Below are positions 1-14,188 of a stretch of DNA of 64,000 nucleotides, piece by piece. The translations under genes and the position numbers were made by a program. The notes beneath the pieces are model-generated. The model was given only the letters and a program-made list of their open reading frames with translations, was not told the DNA's origin and made no database searches. The stretch comes from Hesseltinella vesiculosa. Lineage: Eukaryota; Mucoromycota; Mucoromycetes; Mucorales; Cunninghamellaceae. Location of the stretch: positions 248,001 to 312,000 of the forward strand of contig MCGT01000010.1 of assembly GCA_002104935.1 (NCBI GenBank). The letters run 5' to 3'. The stretch's first letter is position 1. The number at the start of each line of letters is the position of its first letter.

Positions 1-1034
<1,034 letters not shown>

Positions 1035-3307
1035 ATGGCCCCCACACTCGATCTGCATCAACGCACCCAAATAGCCGACCAGCTGTACGCGTGGGTGTTG
1101 CATGCCCATGATGCTAAGTTTGCCGATTGGCATCAGCGCCAGGAAATGATGAATTTGGTCGAACTGTGCCTGCAATCCACCCATCGGATCATCCCCCTCA
1201 TGGAAGGCCGTCGAGAGCTTGCCTGGAAGGAGAACCTAGCAAACGCCTTAGCCATGGCTGCCTGCTGCACTCGTCTGGATCTCCTGGTTGGCTGGTCCAC
1301 CGAGCTCTTGGCCAATCCCACCAATACCGCCACTCTGTATCCACCGCTGGCCATGCGGGCCTGGCTGCTGGATATCCTTCACCAGACCATCCATGCCTCA
1401 AATGCGAACTCCTTTGCCCAGCGCCAGTTTCAAGATTACTATGCAACGGCCATCCTACACCCTCTCTTGATCGCCCTCAACCAGCCCTCCTCCATCAAAC
1501 TACTGCCCTCCATCCTCCTTGTCTTGGACGCGCTCAATCGCTACTACCCGGCTGCTCTGATCTTTCAATTCAAACAAATCGTTGACTTGCTGGTTGGCTG
1601 GTATCTCGACCCTGCGGCATCAGCCAAAGATCGTGAGCTTCTTCGAGGTAATAAAACACTTGAAAAGGTCGAACCCTTTGTTCTCATCTTTTTTTTTTTT
1701 TTCAGATGCTTGGGCCAGTTATCAAGCATGCTGGACAGGTTCTCCTCCGTTTGCTCTGGAATTGCTTCAGCAGCTCTCTTCTGACCTGCAAGAAAGCCTG
1801 GCTCAAGAAGCCGTTGATTGGGAGTCTTGCCAATGCCTTTTATCGTGAGTAGAAACCTTATTTTTATTCGCCTGCGCCACCGACACCCTTTTTTTTTGCT
1901 CATGTGATATTGTTTTAGGTGCTTTGGTGATCTTTTACAAGTCATTGGCCCAAGCCTTGAGAATACCCGCTACAGTGATCCGCATTGGAATACCTCAATG
2001 ATGCACGTCGAAAATGGTATCCTCCGTCTCTTACTTTCCCAGCTGGACCATTCACCTGACACCCTTCTTCTGTGGCTGGAACAAAGCACCACCATCGTCA
2101 TCACGATCTCCACTCTCTCCCAAGTCTCTCAGCTGCATGATCTGGCCTATGACTATCTCTGTCGCTTATGGCACCTGCGCTACGTCGACCCACTCACCCT
2201 TCTTGTCTACCTGGTCTTGGTAAACGATCGCCATGCTCTGAACCACAGCTCATGCCCTTGTAACCTATTCTTTCAAATAGATGGCAAAAAATAAGACGCT
2301 GAGCCCTACTGTCGTGCATCGTTTGCTTCAACCCAAGTCGTCCCTGTTGGTGGAACTGCTTGACCAACCGATGGACTCTACTTCCTTCAATGTCATCTTG
2401 AACTTGATAAGCCAGTTCATCGTGACATCCAATACTTCTGTCACCCCACTCATTGAACAGCTGCAGCCTCGACAGCCTGACACCTCGCCTTCCTCAACAC
2501 CATCCTATGACCAACTCAAGCGGTCATGGCCCTCCTTGCGTACCGTGCCTGCGTCTCTCTTCCCAGACAATGACGCTTTTAACCAAGCGATATTGCTGGA
2601 TCCTGTCAGCTATGGCACGCTGCTCCTGACCATCGCCTCAGCCATCAGCGATGACAAACCTGATGTTCGTGATCAATGCCTGGCCTTGGTGCTGCTGGCG
2701 ACCGTGAAGGTCTGGAATGCCGGAGACTGGCCTGCATTGGACCGCCTTTTGCAGGCTATCTTTTGTACATATTCAAACATGGACACACTAAACCAAACCT
2801 CTGCGCTCTTTTTACAAGACCTGGCTACTCACTGGGATACATTGATGTTGAATAGCAAAACCATATTCCTGCAGTTCATCACCCATACCACCCTAAAGGC
2901 AAAACCTGCTGGCTATCCTTGGCTGACCACCGCCGTCGTCTCTGTGCTCGACAACCTCGCCTTTGAAATCCATACCGACCTGAAAAAGGAGATCCTGGTT
3001 TGCATAGATGGCTTCTGCAAACGTCATACCCACATTCTCGATGCCTACACTCTATCCAAAATCACTTTCCACCTTTTAGAATGGTAATTTCTCTCGTAAA
3101 AAACACCTTGCACCTTTCTAACTCCGAGGCCTTTTTTTTTTTTTTTACCCAGCATGAAAAGCCCAAACCCAGACCTACAGCACATTGGTGGCCGGATCTT
3201 GGCTTCTTTGAACCCCTTTGTTATCTATCAAGGCCTGGAAAAATGGGATAAATCGCGCATCGTCAAGGTAACCAGCGTCCGTCGAAACAGCACCACTGTA
3301 ACACCCC

Positions 3308-3339
<32 letters not shown>

Positions 3340-6300
3340 GATAGGGTGCCATGATGAAATCACCAAACACAGGAATGTTTCGCCCAGTGCATTATGAAAT
3401 TGCCATGCGACACCTGGTCATGCAGCATTTGCTGGTGGATGAAAAAAGTAGAAACGACAATGAGCCACTGAAAGACGACTGGGCTCGACGGCTGTTGTAC
3501 GTGTGTGACGGCCTGAACGCCTTCAAGGATCAACTACCCGTGCAAAAGGTCTCAGCCTGGATGAACGATTCGACCTCGCTACTCACTTATTGGACCATGT
3601 GGGAATGCTCACGTTACTGTATCCTGTCGCGTCTGCGCACCCCTTTTGGCGGACCACAGCAGGTAAATGTGAAGACAAATGAAAAAAGGCAACACGCTTC
3701 TCACTCTGCGTCATTTTTTTTTTTTACTCTTCATTTAGACATTTGCTGCGTTTGAAAAACAACTACAGCAACTGGTAAGCGACACCAACGACCCTAGTTC
3801 AACCATGGCCCTACAAGGTCTACTCCTCCTCTTGGACCGCTTGGAAATCCAAATCGACAATGCCATGGACGCAAGCCAAGGGGCAAGCCCTCACGTTTCT
3901 ATCATCCCGACCGTGCCCAAAGCCAGCTTTCTTTTTTTCCGCACCAACCAAAAGACCTGTCATGATTACTACACTCGCATTCGTCCTTTAATGATCCAAG
4001 GCGCCAAGAAGCTGCAATGGCACAGGATGGTGATCAAGCACACCGCCACCCTCTTGTTGGACATGGCCCCCAGTTTCCCCGCTCCTCTTGCTCCTGACCA
4101 CACTGTGAAAAAGGCAGATCGACCCGAGAACCGGGTTGCCTGGTTCCACACCGTCAACGGACACATACGTGAGCTGGTCGATGTCTGTATCCAGCATGGC
4201 TTTGGCGATAGGATCATCGGCCTCCAGTCTTGGTACCAGCAGTTTGATCGCACCTCCTTGTCTCCCAAATGGCAGTTTGATGGCGATCTGGGTCCTTTTG
4301 AAGCCTCTCCATCATGGCAGCCTGCTCAAACGGATCTATCATGGTTTACAGCCGCCCATCATTTTGCTGTCGTAAGCGCTCGGCAAGATATCAAACAACA
4401 GGAGCTGTGCCATTCATTTTTATTTATTTATTTATTAGGGACATGATGAAAAAGCAATAGATATCTTGTCTGCGTATCACAACCATGCCATGGACGACGT
4501 GGATGGCATCCTTGGCATGCTACACAAGCATGTAAGTGCCCCTCTCTCAAGCACATGAAATGGCACTGATTCATTTTTTTTTGTTTCCCTCATTGTCCTT
4601 GCGCTCGTTAGGCTCTCGATTTTTATACCTCTACGAATGATTTCGATGCAATTGTTGGTATAAACAAACGCTATCCCTATCTCTTTAGCCGTGAAATGAG
4701 TCAGCTCTTGCCCGCACCAACCGACCCTACTGCCCACCTGTCCCAATTCCACACTCTCCAGACCGACCCTGTCTCCGATCCAAGCACTTCTCTGTCAGCT
4801 CATGTGAATCTCAGCCGGATGTACACATCTCTCCCTTCGTCCGAGCAACAGCCCATGTCACCGCAACGGAACACGCAAGTGTCGCACCGAATCCTGCAAA
4901 GCATCCAATGTGAACAGCTGGACCAGCAAATCCAGGGCCGCCACCTGCTAGAACTCCAGCTTCTGACCCAGCAAGCGACCTCGCCCGAACAATTACAGCA
5001 GCACGCTGCTCATTGGCTACAACTCTATCGATCACGCCAGCTCCAGCATACCCCTACCACGAAACAAATGGCACGCCTGACCAACGTCATCGCCGTATCC
5101 GACTGCTCCTTGCAGCCTGACCTTGTCCCAGAACTGCAGCTAGCCACGTCCTGTATTGCACGACACCACGGCAATCTCCGTACAGCATCCCACTCTTTAG
5201 CTCCCGTCCTTGACCTTCAGCCATCCACTGGGGCCACCTTGTTACCGTTCATGGCGAAGTATGAACACATCCAATGGACCATGGCTCAGCATTTACCAAC
5301 GAAAGCGGCTGCCTTGCGTGATATGACAGCGCTCCTGCAAGAATTAACAGCACACGCAGCCACGACCGATCAGCTTCAGCAGCAGCATCAACTCCTAACC
5401 TGCAAGATATACCTGCGCATAGCCAAATTGTTGCGCAATGCCGACAAGGCGGATGTTCCTCGCTCCACTTTGACCTCGCTCCTCTCTCATGCCGCCATGT
5501 CTCTGCCGCCTCAAATCGATAATGATGCCGAGTTCGCCCTGCTTGCCAAAGATCACCTTTATCAGATGGCTATTGATACCATTGGCCAGCAATGGGGGAA
5601 GCCTTGGTACGCCTATGCTAGTCACCACGATCGCCAAGCTTGTGTTTTATTGACGTCCATTCATCAATGGACGCATGGCCCAAAATCAAGCTCTAACCTG
5701 TCGCCCTTGTTATGCCAGCCACAGAAATCTTTAGCATCCCTCCTGGCTACGCTGGACCCCTCTGATACTGAGCTACTCGAATATCAAAAGGTACGGAAAC
5801 GGCAAAAAACCCCCCTCATTCTTTTGTTCTTACTCCCTTCCCTAGTCTGTATGGTCGCTCTTTGTCACCTACTCATCGGTCAGCTTGGACTCTTCTGATG
5901 AAGATACAAAGTTCAGCACCTCGTCCGTCGTTGCGGAAAAGCTGAAACAGCTCATACCGATGCTTTCCCAAGACACCCAACACCTTCTCCTCGAAATCCT
6001 CGACCGACTGCAGTCTGTGGTGCTGAACCACCTTCGATCAGCCGTACGTGGCTATGGCCAGTTCCTGAACTTGATGGATATCGACCAGTTAGACGATCAG
6101 CAGCACCTTCACCGTGGCACTTCGCGTCTCACCTTGACCACTCTCCGCCTTGTCCAGATACTCGGACAGTTTGGCGATGTTCTTCAAGACGAGTTCTCGA
6201 CTCAGCACGGAACGACGAGTCCTCTGTCCACGCCTTGGGGCCCACTGCAATCGCTCGCCTGGAAACAGCTCGCACCGCAACTCTTCAGCCAACTGAAAGC

Positions 6301-8472
6301 ACACCCCAGTCAATTTGTGCAACGCGTCTTGGGCCAATGGATCTTGACGCTTGTCGACACCTACCCCAACGAAATGATCTACCCGCTCATGGTCCATCTC
6401 TCTCCATCAGACCTGGCCCAAGGTACGCAGGAGACTGACGCATCCGCTGCCATCTTGCAGCAATGTGTGGCTCGCCTGCAACAGCATGATGCCAATGGCG
6501 ACCTGTGGCTAGCCGCCTGCCGTATGACCGAAGAACTCGTGAAAATGACAGTGCTCTGGGAAGAAATGTGGCTGCATGAGATCTCAGCCTTGCAGCTTCA
6601 AGTCATGAACCAATGGCAGGTCCTGGATCAAGCCATCAAGAAACAGCCTATCAACGACACGACTTTCTTAGCCCAGTATACTGTCCTGATGCAGCCTGTG
6701 ATTGACAAGCTTGCGCAGCTCATGGCCAAGACCTTGGATACGCCGCATATCATGACACGCCATGAACAATGGTTCAATGCTACCTTTGGCAAACCCATCC
6801 GTCGAGCCTTTGATGCTTTCAAGCGCCCCACACTCCAAACCTACCGCAAAAGCTGGGATCGGTTTCTGCAGGTATAATATAAGAGAAAAAAAAAAACCTC
6901 GGCTCCTCAACTCCTTAATTCTACTAGCTTCATCGTACAATGACGTCCGAGACAAACAAACTGCGCATGGTGGATTTAGACCGGATCTCGCCCTACTTGG
7001 CAAGTCTCCGAAGCACAACCATTCAGATACCTGGCATGCAGCGCACTTTCAAAGACAACCGTCCAGACGACACCCCGCTGTTGGATCGGTTCGGCACCCG
7101 GGTCATGATCCTGCCCACCAAGACAAAGCCAAAGAAATTGGACATGTATGGCTCCAACGGCACCAAGTACACTTACCTCTTCAAAGGCATGGAGGACTTG
7201 CAGCTGGATGAACGCATCATGCAATTACTTACGACCATCAACCAGCTACTCCAGGAAGATCCGAAAACCAACGCCCGCGACCTCTACGCCCGTACCTATG
7301 CCGTCATCCCGCTCAGCCCGTTCTCCGGCATGATCCAGTGGGTGCAACATGCGACGCCCCTCTTTGCTTTCTACAAGCACTGGCTACAGCAACAGGCCCA
7401 GGCTCGCCCTGTGTTTGCCGACTTGGTGCTGCAGGAACTCAAAGCCCAGGGCCTCAAGGCTACCACACACCGACGCAATTGGCCCGCCTCTGTGTTACGC
7501 AAAGTGTATCAGCAGCTGGAATCATCCACGCCGCGGGACCTCTTTGCCAAGGCGATTTGGCAGAACAGCCAGGACAGTGACGATTGGGTGCAGAAGTCGA
7601 CGCGCTTTGCCCGGTCCATGGCTGTCATGTCCATGGTCGGCTACATCATTGGCCTGGGTGACCGACATCTCGACAACATCCTCCTCGACGACACCTCGGG
7701 CGACCTAATCCACATCGACTACACCATTTGTTTTGAAAAGGGCAAGTCCCTGCGCGTCCCTGAACGCGTACCGTTCCGTCTGACCGGCAACATGGTCCAT
7801 GCCCTTGGCCTGACTTCTGCCCTTGGCACTAGCCACAGCACCAAGCTGGATGGTACCTACCGACTGGCGGCTCAGCATACCCTGCGTGTGTTGCGGGACC
7901 ACAAAGACCTGCTTCTTGGCCTTTTAGAAGATGGCAAGATGACGATCGATAGCACCCTCGCTTCCATATCTTCTTTGCAAAAGCCGAACCACCGCAACGC
8001 CGGGTTCTTGGATGCCAGCCGACAAAACCATGGCCACTGGCTCGACCTGATCGCCAACCTCACCTCTGTGGCTAGCCGACTGGGTAATATATCTTTCAAA
8101 CTAAGTCGACCAATGCCGTATTCATTTCTCATTTTACATAGTGGACACGAGCACTGCACGCGAAACCTTGCATCAGCAGCAACTTCAAGATTTAGCCGCC
8201 ATCAGGCAGCAGCTGCACCAAGCCGCCACAGCAGCCTCTACTGCTTCGCATCAGCCCAAGCTAAACGATGAAGCCGATGATGACTATGGCGATGACCACC
8301 ATGCACCTTCGACTTCCGAAGATGTCAATGAGCAAATGGAACAAATGTTAGAGCAGCACCAGAGCAACAAGGCTAAATTGAAGCTGCAGCAAGCGCGCCA
8401 AGGCCTCTTGCAACTTGCCAATGAATGTCAGGAATGGTCTGTCAAGCATCAGGAAACTCTCACCGGCCTAAA

Positions 8473-8506
<34 letters not shown>

Positions 8507-11500
8507 GGAATATGCATTTCCCAGCCTCTTCTCATCACTTTGTTCGAATGGTAGGGTTTGATCATGTCGTGTAAGCAAAGCGATAGAGACGACCAAACTT
8601 TGCTGGTGGAAATGGAATGCCCTGACAAGGAATGGCAGCCCTGGCTACAGTTGCGCGAAAAGATCGACCAGAAATGTCTGGGTGACCTGGTCATGTATCA
8701 GCAATTAGTGGTGCCGTGGAAGTCATTTTTGGCCCAACAAGATACGTGTTCTATCTATTGCCGTCTCATTTACGATGTATTGAATACTGGCTCCTCCGAC
8801 ACGGCTCCTTCAGCCCCCTCAGCAGCCATCAACGTCAATGTCTCATCCGCGACATCTCCAAGCCAAAGCATGACCACTTCGTCTACTTCGCCAGCCAATG
8901 ATCCCAGCAATGCAGCTGCCTACCGTCCCCTGTATGCCGAACTCCGCAAGACCGCCAAACTCATGCAACACCCCTCGTCCACGTCAGCAGCTGCAATCGC
9001 AGCCACGCCACAATCCGAAGTAGCATCCGGCCTTGAAGACGAAGGTTGTGCTGCTGGCAATGATGCCGACGACGATGACGATCTGGATGACACCACACTA
9101 CGTGACTTTGACCAGCAACTGACACAATTCACTGATCAGCTATGCGTATCCTTGGCGTCATTGACCACAGCCAATGAGCATCTTGCTACTCCTTTGTCAC
9201 ATCCTGAGCTTCCTATGGCGCCTTTGTACATGCTTTATCCTGACGATGCAATCGGCAGCTTCATCGGCCATTGTGAGTCGGTCATCAATGGCCTTGTCAA
9301 CAACGCTATTGGCAACCTTGGGCTCCAAGGGTTCCCTGAAATTCTACCAGAAGACCAATGGGAACTTGAAAGCCGAATCCACGCAGTTGCCCATGTGGAC
9401 CAAGCTTGGACCGGTTGGCTTAATCTGGTTGCCTATCTACCAACATTGGATGGTGTTGTGCGAGGTAAAGGGTGTGTAGGAAAGGGGAGGGGTCTTGGTC
9501 ATTCACCTTCTTTCATTGTTCTAGATCGCCTCAAGATGAATGGTGTCGATCTTGCAAAACACGAGCCAGATGGCCTAAAATTGCAATCCGACATTGCTCG
9601 CTGCTTGCCCCAAGCCATCCTGCGTCTGTACCAGATGGAGGCCGCCTGCCGTGACTTTTGCCAAAAAATTTACGAATGCCTATTCAAGTCCCAAAAATCT
9701 GTAGAAGAATTGATGCATTACCTGGACACCACTGAACATGACTGCTTGGTAAAGAATGCAAGGAGAAGAGGGTGGGAGGTCCGGGTTAGCATTGTCATTT
9801 TTTTGCTCACTGTCCATTTCTAATAAGATAAAGGATGATGTAAAGAAAGCGCCCAAGACACTGCATCTGGTCCATGCTTTGTTTGCTCCCTTGAACAAGT
9901 TCTGCTCAGCGATCAAGGCGGTGGATGTCAAAGAAAAGGAAGAGGATGGGCTTGACACCTTGTACAGAATTCAAAAATCCGTAAGCAAAAATAGGATATG
10001 GATTTATGATTCAAATTGCTCTGTTCATATTTTCAGCTGGTGACCCGCCTGCTACACAAAGTCATCAAGCAGTTCAATAGCATTCCTTTGGACGCCTGGA
10101 TATCACCAATGCTGTCGAGTTGGGCTTTGACCTTTGACTCGGGTATACTCCAGTCCTTCAAGTCCATAAGCGATGTGCTTTTGGCCAAAGTAGAGAAGTC
10201 CTGTCGCAAATCCTTGAAATATTGGCATCTTCAGCTTTTGGCGTCGGACAAAATGTCCCCCTCTTGCATCTCGCAGACTGAGTTGATCATCCAGTGCCAA
10301 CAAGCCAGTCATGCCCTACTCCGCGACAGTGCAAGTGCCTCCTAAGCTCTCATGCAAACTGATGAATCTAACATGCCGTTTCTTTTGACATTTGTAGGCG
10401 GACCACGTGTTGGCCCACTATGAGCGCGAGCTAGCTGTTTTTGCCAAAGAACGCAAACAATTCCATTGGTTCAACGCACACTATCTTCAGCAGCTTCGTC
10501 CATTGCAACGTACAGAGGTAAACCATCCGTAAAGATAACGAAATAACAAAAAGAAATAACTCATCTCGTCTTTCCCTGTTTACTATTTTTTTTTTTTGGC
10601 AGCTCTTTATGCATTTCGGACCGCAGCAGAAGCAGATCGATCAGTTGATCCAGACGCTTCATGAACTGAACGATCGCACCCATAACAAGAGCGAAGAATG
10701 GGAAACGCTGTACCAGCAGGAATTGGAATATTGGTCAGCCTTGCTCCAGTTTTACACCGCTGTCAACCATTTGGAAAGCCACCGAAAAGGATACCCGGGC
10801 GCTATGGCCATGGAGCGTCAGATCACTTACTTCCTGGATGCCTTTGTCCAGTCTCAAAGCCACCATGCAGGACCTGCTGAACAAAGTCGTTCTCATGCAA
10901 GTGATGCGCTTACTCCCAATGTGACCACACCTTACCTGTCGCCTTCGCAACAGAACCTACGCGCTTCTGCCAGTCAAGTGCACCGAGACCATTCCTCACT
11001 GCCTTCCACACCCGGTACCGCGCCACCCTTGCCACCATCATCAACTTCGTCAGCTAGCACGTCGGACCGCAATAGCATGTCGTCGATTGCCACACAAGCG
11101 CTGCCTATCAAAGTCAAGCAAGTCTTTGATGAGATTTGGCATCAGCTTGATCAACACGTGCTTGTCAGTGGAATCATGCCCTTGCTCGACTCGATCCGCC
11201 TTTTGGAACTTGATGCCAATAACGATATCCAAAGTGCACAGCAAAGTGCAAAAGTAAAAAAGTGACTATAGCATGCCGCGATCCACCTCACCTCGTTTGT
11301 TTTTTCCCTTCATAGACAATTTCCGATGCATTGCACATTATGGATAGCCACCGGACCAAGTTGATGAACATGTCTCATCGCCGATATACCTATCAAGATC
11401 TAGTAAGTCCATGGACTGGAAAATACATAGCTTGACAGGCGACGCCTTTCTTTCTAGACATATCTGATTCAAGATACCATCCACCATTTGGATCATATCT

Positions 11501-11757
11501 ACTCCTGTCTCCGTGGCCTGGAAAGCTTTGTGCAAGGAAGCGTTGGAAGCGCAGCCACGACGGACATAAAGGAGGACCTGGTACAGCAACAAGGCAAGGT
11601 TGATGTGATGCTCCGCGTGCAAAACAAGCTGGAAGGGATCGATGAAGGTGTTGACCACGTGATGTCTGTTTCCGAGCAAGTTGGCTATGCTATCGATCAA
11701 GCAATGTCTGAAGACCATCTCTCCCTCATGTACGAAGGTTGGACAAGCTGGGTTTAG
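1035..11757 (+). CDS. SMG1: SMG1-type PI3K-related protein kinase (nonsense-mediated decay)
   Basis: Multi-exon gene for a giant PIKK; I estimate about 3,100 residues (human SMG1 is about 3,660). In this family SMG1 phosphorylates UPF1 to drive nonsense-mediated mRNA decay. The N-terminal two thirds is helical-repeat/FAT-like sequence (1035-6880). The kinase domain follows at about 6940-8080, with the catalytic loop GLGDRHLDN near 7651 and the metal-binding HIDY plus FEKGKSLRVPE near 7711-7765, which is the SMG1 version of these motifs. A long insert (about 8100-11640) separates the kinase from the C-terminal FATC, which ends in YEGWTSWV at 11757. That insert is diagnostic of SMG1 against TOR, ATM and ATR. 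Introns are short; one begins at 8474 with a 29-A run and another ends after a 29-T run (3311-3339). The start is uncertain: 1035 is the first in-frame ATG, but the frame is open upstream to 750. Confidence 0.93.
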
Positions 11758-11872
11758 TTTTTTTTTTTTTTTTTTTTACGAAAAACTACACGTTTTGTTC
11801 TTCATTGGCATTTTGGCATATTGGCATTTTAATTAAACAGAGATATATCTGGGTATCATAGATCGATAAAAA

Positions 11873-12809
11873 TTAATTTGTAATTGTTTGAGCTGCTTGG
11901 GTGCGATGGACGCGTTCGGGGCGAACGATCACACGACGAGTGGATCCAGCTCCAGACATCGATACAGTGGTATAGCCTGATCCCACGTGGGAATAGAATG
12001 CCGAAAGATGGAGACGGGTGATATGGTCCTGCCAGTCAGGATAGATTTGATCTTTTTTTTTTATGATTATTTGAGAAAATACCCTCAGTTAGATTTACTC
12101 TGGTCACACAATGCCCTGTTTTAAGATAGGCTTACCGACGAGCACAACATTCGGATCGTTTGGGCCCATCATTCTCCTGATGACAAAGCCGTGCGATTTT
12201 GGTGTTGAGGAAAAGCACTGGCTTCGTTTTACCGATTTTGAGTAATTACGTGACCAAGCAGGAGCGTAATGGACCACACCCAGGTTCGGCTGGTTGCAAA
12301 ACGAGCACCTGACGGGAGTCATGAGCGTTTCATCCGACCGTCGGATTTGAATAAAGCACTCCGTACAGATGGGTTTGCAGCAGCAGCGCGTGTAATTGAT
12401 GTATTCAGGATAGTTCTGAGAAAATAGGAAGCTTTGGTTGAGTAGTCCAGCATCAAACCCGGCTTACCAAAAGACAAATTGGGCATTCGATGTGATCTGT
12501 AACAAAGGGCAGCTGTCGCTTTTTTTTCTGAGCTGCAATTGTTGCTGCGTCCAGCTGACATGAATCGTCGTTGACCCCTAGGCAGAGATGGTATGCCGTT
12601 TATTTTTTTTTAAACAATCCCATTCAGATTCCAACCTTACCATGATAAAACGGAGCCAGCAAACCTTCCTTAATGTACTGTCGTACTACTTTATCGTCAT
12701 AAGCTGCGACTGGGTATATTCCTTGAGGATTGAAACTGCCATACTCGAGCACGTTTGAAGTCGGAAGGGAAGTGCCCAATAAAAGGGACTTTGAAGCACC
12801 AGCGCCCAT
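11873..12809 (-). CDS. SIP5: SIP5-like protein with RING-like zinc finger
   Basis: Matches the fungal SIP5 family (Snf1-interacting protein 5). The start at 12809 gives MGAGAS, a possible N-myristoylation signal. Next comes the family's N-terminal block containing VRQYIKEGLLAPFYHG near 12640-12680. The zinc-binding segment begins HIECPICLLNYPEY and continues RCCCKPICTECFIQ, then VRCSFCNQPNLGVVHY (about 12250-12500, split by an intron after CPICLL). The last exon (11873-12060) codes a tail ending RVHRTQAAQTITN. At least three introns with clean GT-AG ends join in frame. In yeast the protein binds the Snf1 kinase and the Reg1/Glc7 phosphatase; ligase activity is not established. It converges on the SMG1 gene with 115 bp between stop codons. 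Confidence 0.82.
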
Positions 12810-13262
12810 ACTATGAAGTAAATCAAAGGTCAATGGAGTGTGGGGAAATGACACAAGAAAAAAAAAAAATAAAACGAAAATTAAAGAAAAGAACAACGGC
12901 GTTCCGCTCAAGTATGACACAGCATAATGACTAAGCAATACGAATCTTTCGCTTGTCCTCCTGTTGAATGGAACTGATTGACAAGGGAGATGCTTGTAGA
13001 AGTATAGGCGTCATGATGAGATTTTGGCTGATGGGGGTTATTTTTCATTTTTTTAGCTGGAGTTCCTGCTTTTTTTTTTTTTTTTTTTTTATGTTTGAAC
13101 TGGTCACTTTAAGCTTAATTACCACGCACGAAAATACCCTCTCGATTGTTGCCCGATAACAATAAATTTCGATTACATGGAGAGATAAAAAATGAGAACG
13201 TCGTGAGAGTCAGCGTTTGGCTGCTCACAATGGGAAAAAAAGAAGGCGTTGAAGACGCGCTA

Positions 13263-14188
13263 TCATCCCTTGACATAGAAAAGGTGGTGACAACGAGGAC
13301 CAATAGACATTGCGAGGACACACTGTAGGCCAATGACTATTATAAAAATGAAGATGACGCCATGCATTGCTGTGATCGCTAGACCCAGTTGTTGAATCCC
13401 TGCCGAATGCACTTGGAGCGAGACCCTGGAGACCAATGGAACAAAATTGGCTTCTAAAAATTGCATTACTTACAGATTGTTGATGCCCATGACGATTCGC
13501 TTTTTGCCATAGCTGAGATTGGGATACATATTGGTCAAGGCAAGAATGACATTTTCACGGCCTGGGGAGATGGATTCGCTGATTTGTGTGATGTGGCTAT
13601 TGATAGCCATGTAATCCTGTTGGCCAAAGTGAAGGTTGCGAGCCAGATCAGATATAAGCACATCACCCAATTGCTTGAGTAGGTCTAGTGTGAATATCTT
13701 CTCGGCGATTGCGCTGTGTTGATTCTTGCACACAATAAGAATATTCGTAAGGGTTGCCAGCTCTTGGACATACGACTCAAGTGGCAGGGTCGTATGCTCC
13801 TCAACCATATCATGGACCGCCTGCTACAAGATTCTGGTGAAGAGCTGCTGGATGCGGCCGCGGCTTGCAATGATTCGATCTTTTTGCTTGCTGCAGTATT
13901 CATGAGCTCAGAGCTTGCCATTGACATCTTTTGCAGTGTGAGTTTGTCTAATCGTGATTCCCAGTATCGCATATAATCAGCCGATGTCTGCCAGGATTTG
14001 TAGTCCATTTTTATCTTGGTGTCGCGAGCGCTTTTTGTCGAAAAATGCTTGTTCAAAATGTAGCCAAACCGATGTTGGGCGCGCTGGGGGTCAAGGCAGT
14101 TAAAAAATTCAATGAATTCTTTAATTGATAGGTGATCAGCTCTGCCCAAACACCATTGTTCTTCAATGGAAAGGCCATTTGTTGACAC
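13263..14188 (-). CDS. Unassigned protein with C-terminal membrane anchor (exon structure uncertain)
   Basis: No family recognised. The clearest exon (13470-13808) codes a helical segment with VHDMVEEHTTLPLESY near its start. It joins across an intron (donor after INNL, acceptor CTCCAG) to a last exon with one strong membrane helix (GVIFIFIIVIGLQCVLAM) just before the C-terminus YVKG at 13263. Upstream, 13880-14188 is open in another frame (LSIKEFIEFFNCLDPQ). The junction is unclear: the downstream frame meets TAG at about 13823-13825, which could be the end of an intron (TTGTAG) whose only visible donor is a GTCAATGG. Single-helix tail anchoring suggests an endomembrane protein. It could also be a decaying gene. 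The 5' end is unresolved; a Cys/His-rich segment at 14215-14335 may be an earlier exon. Confidence 0.4.

Noticed and set aside
1127..1585. Long alternative frames inside the SMG1 region, for example 152 codons on the plus strand
   Set aside because: They are shadows of the conserved SMG1 frame caused by GC-rich codons, with no homology of their own.
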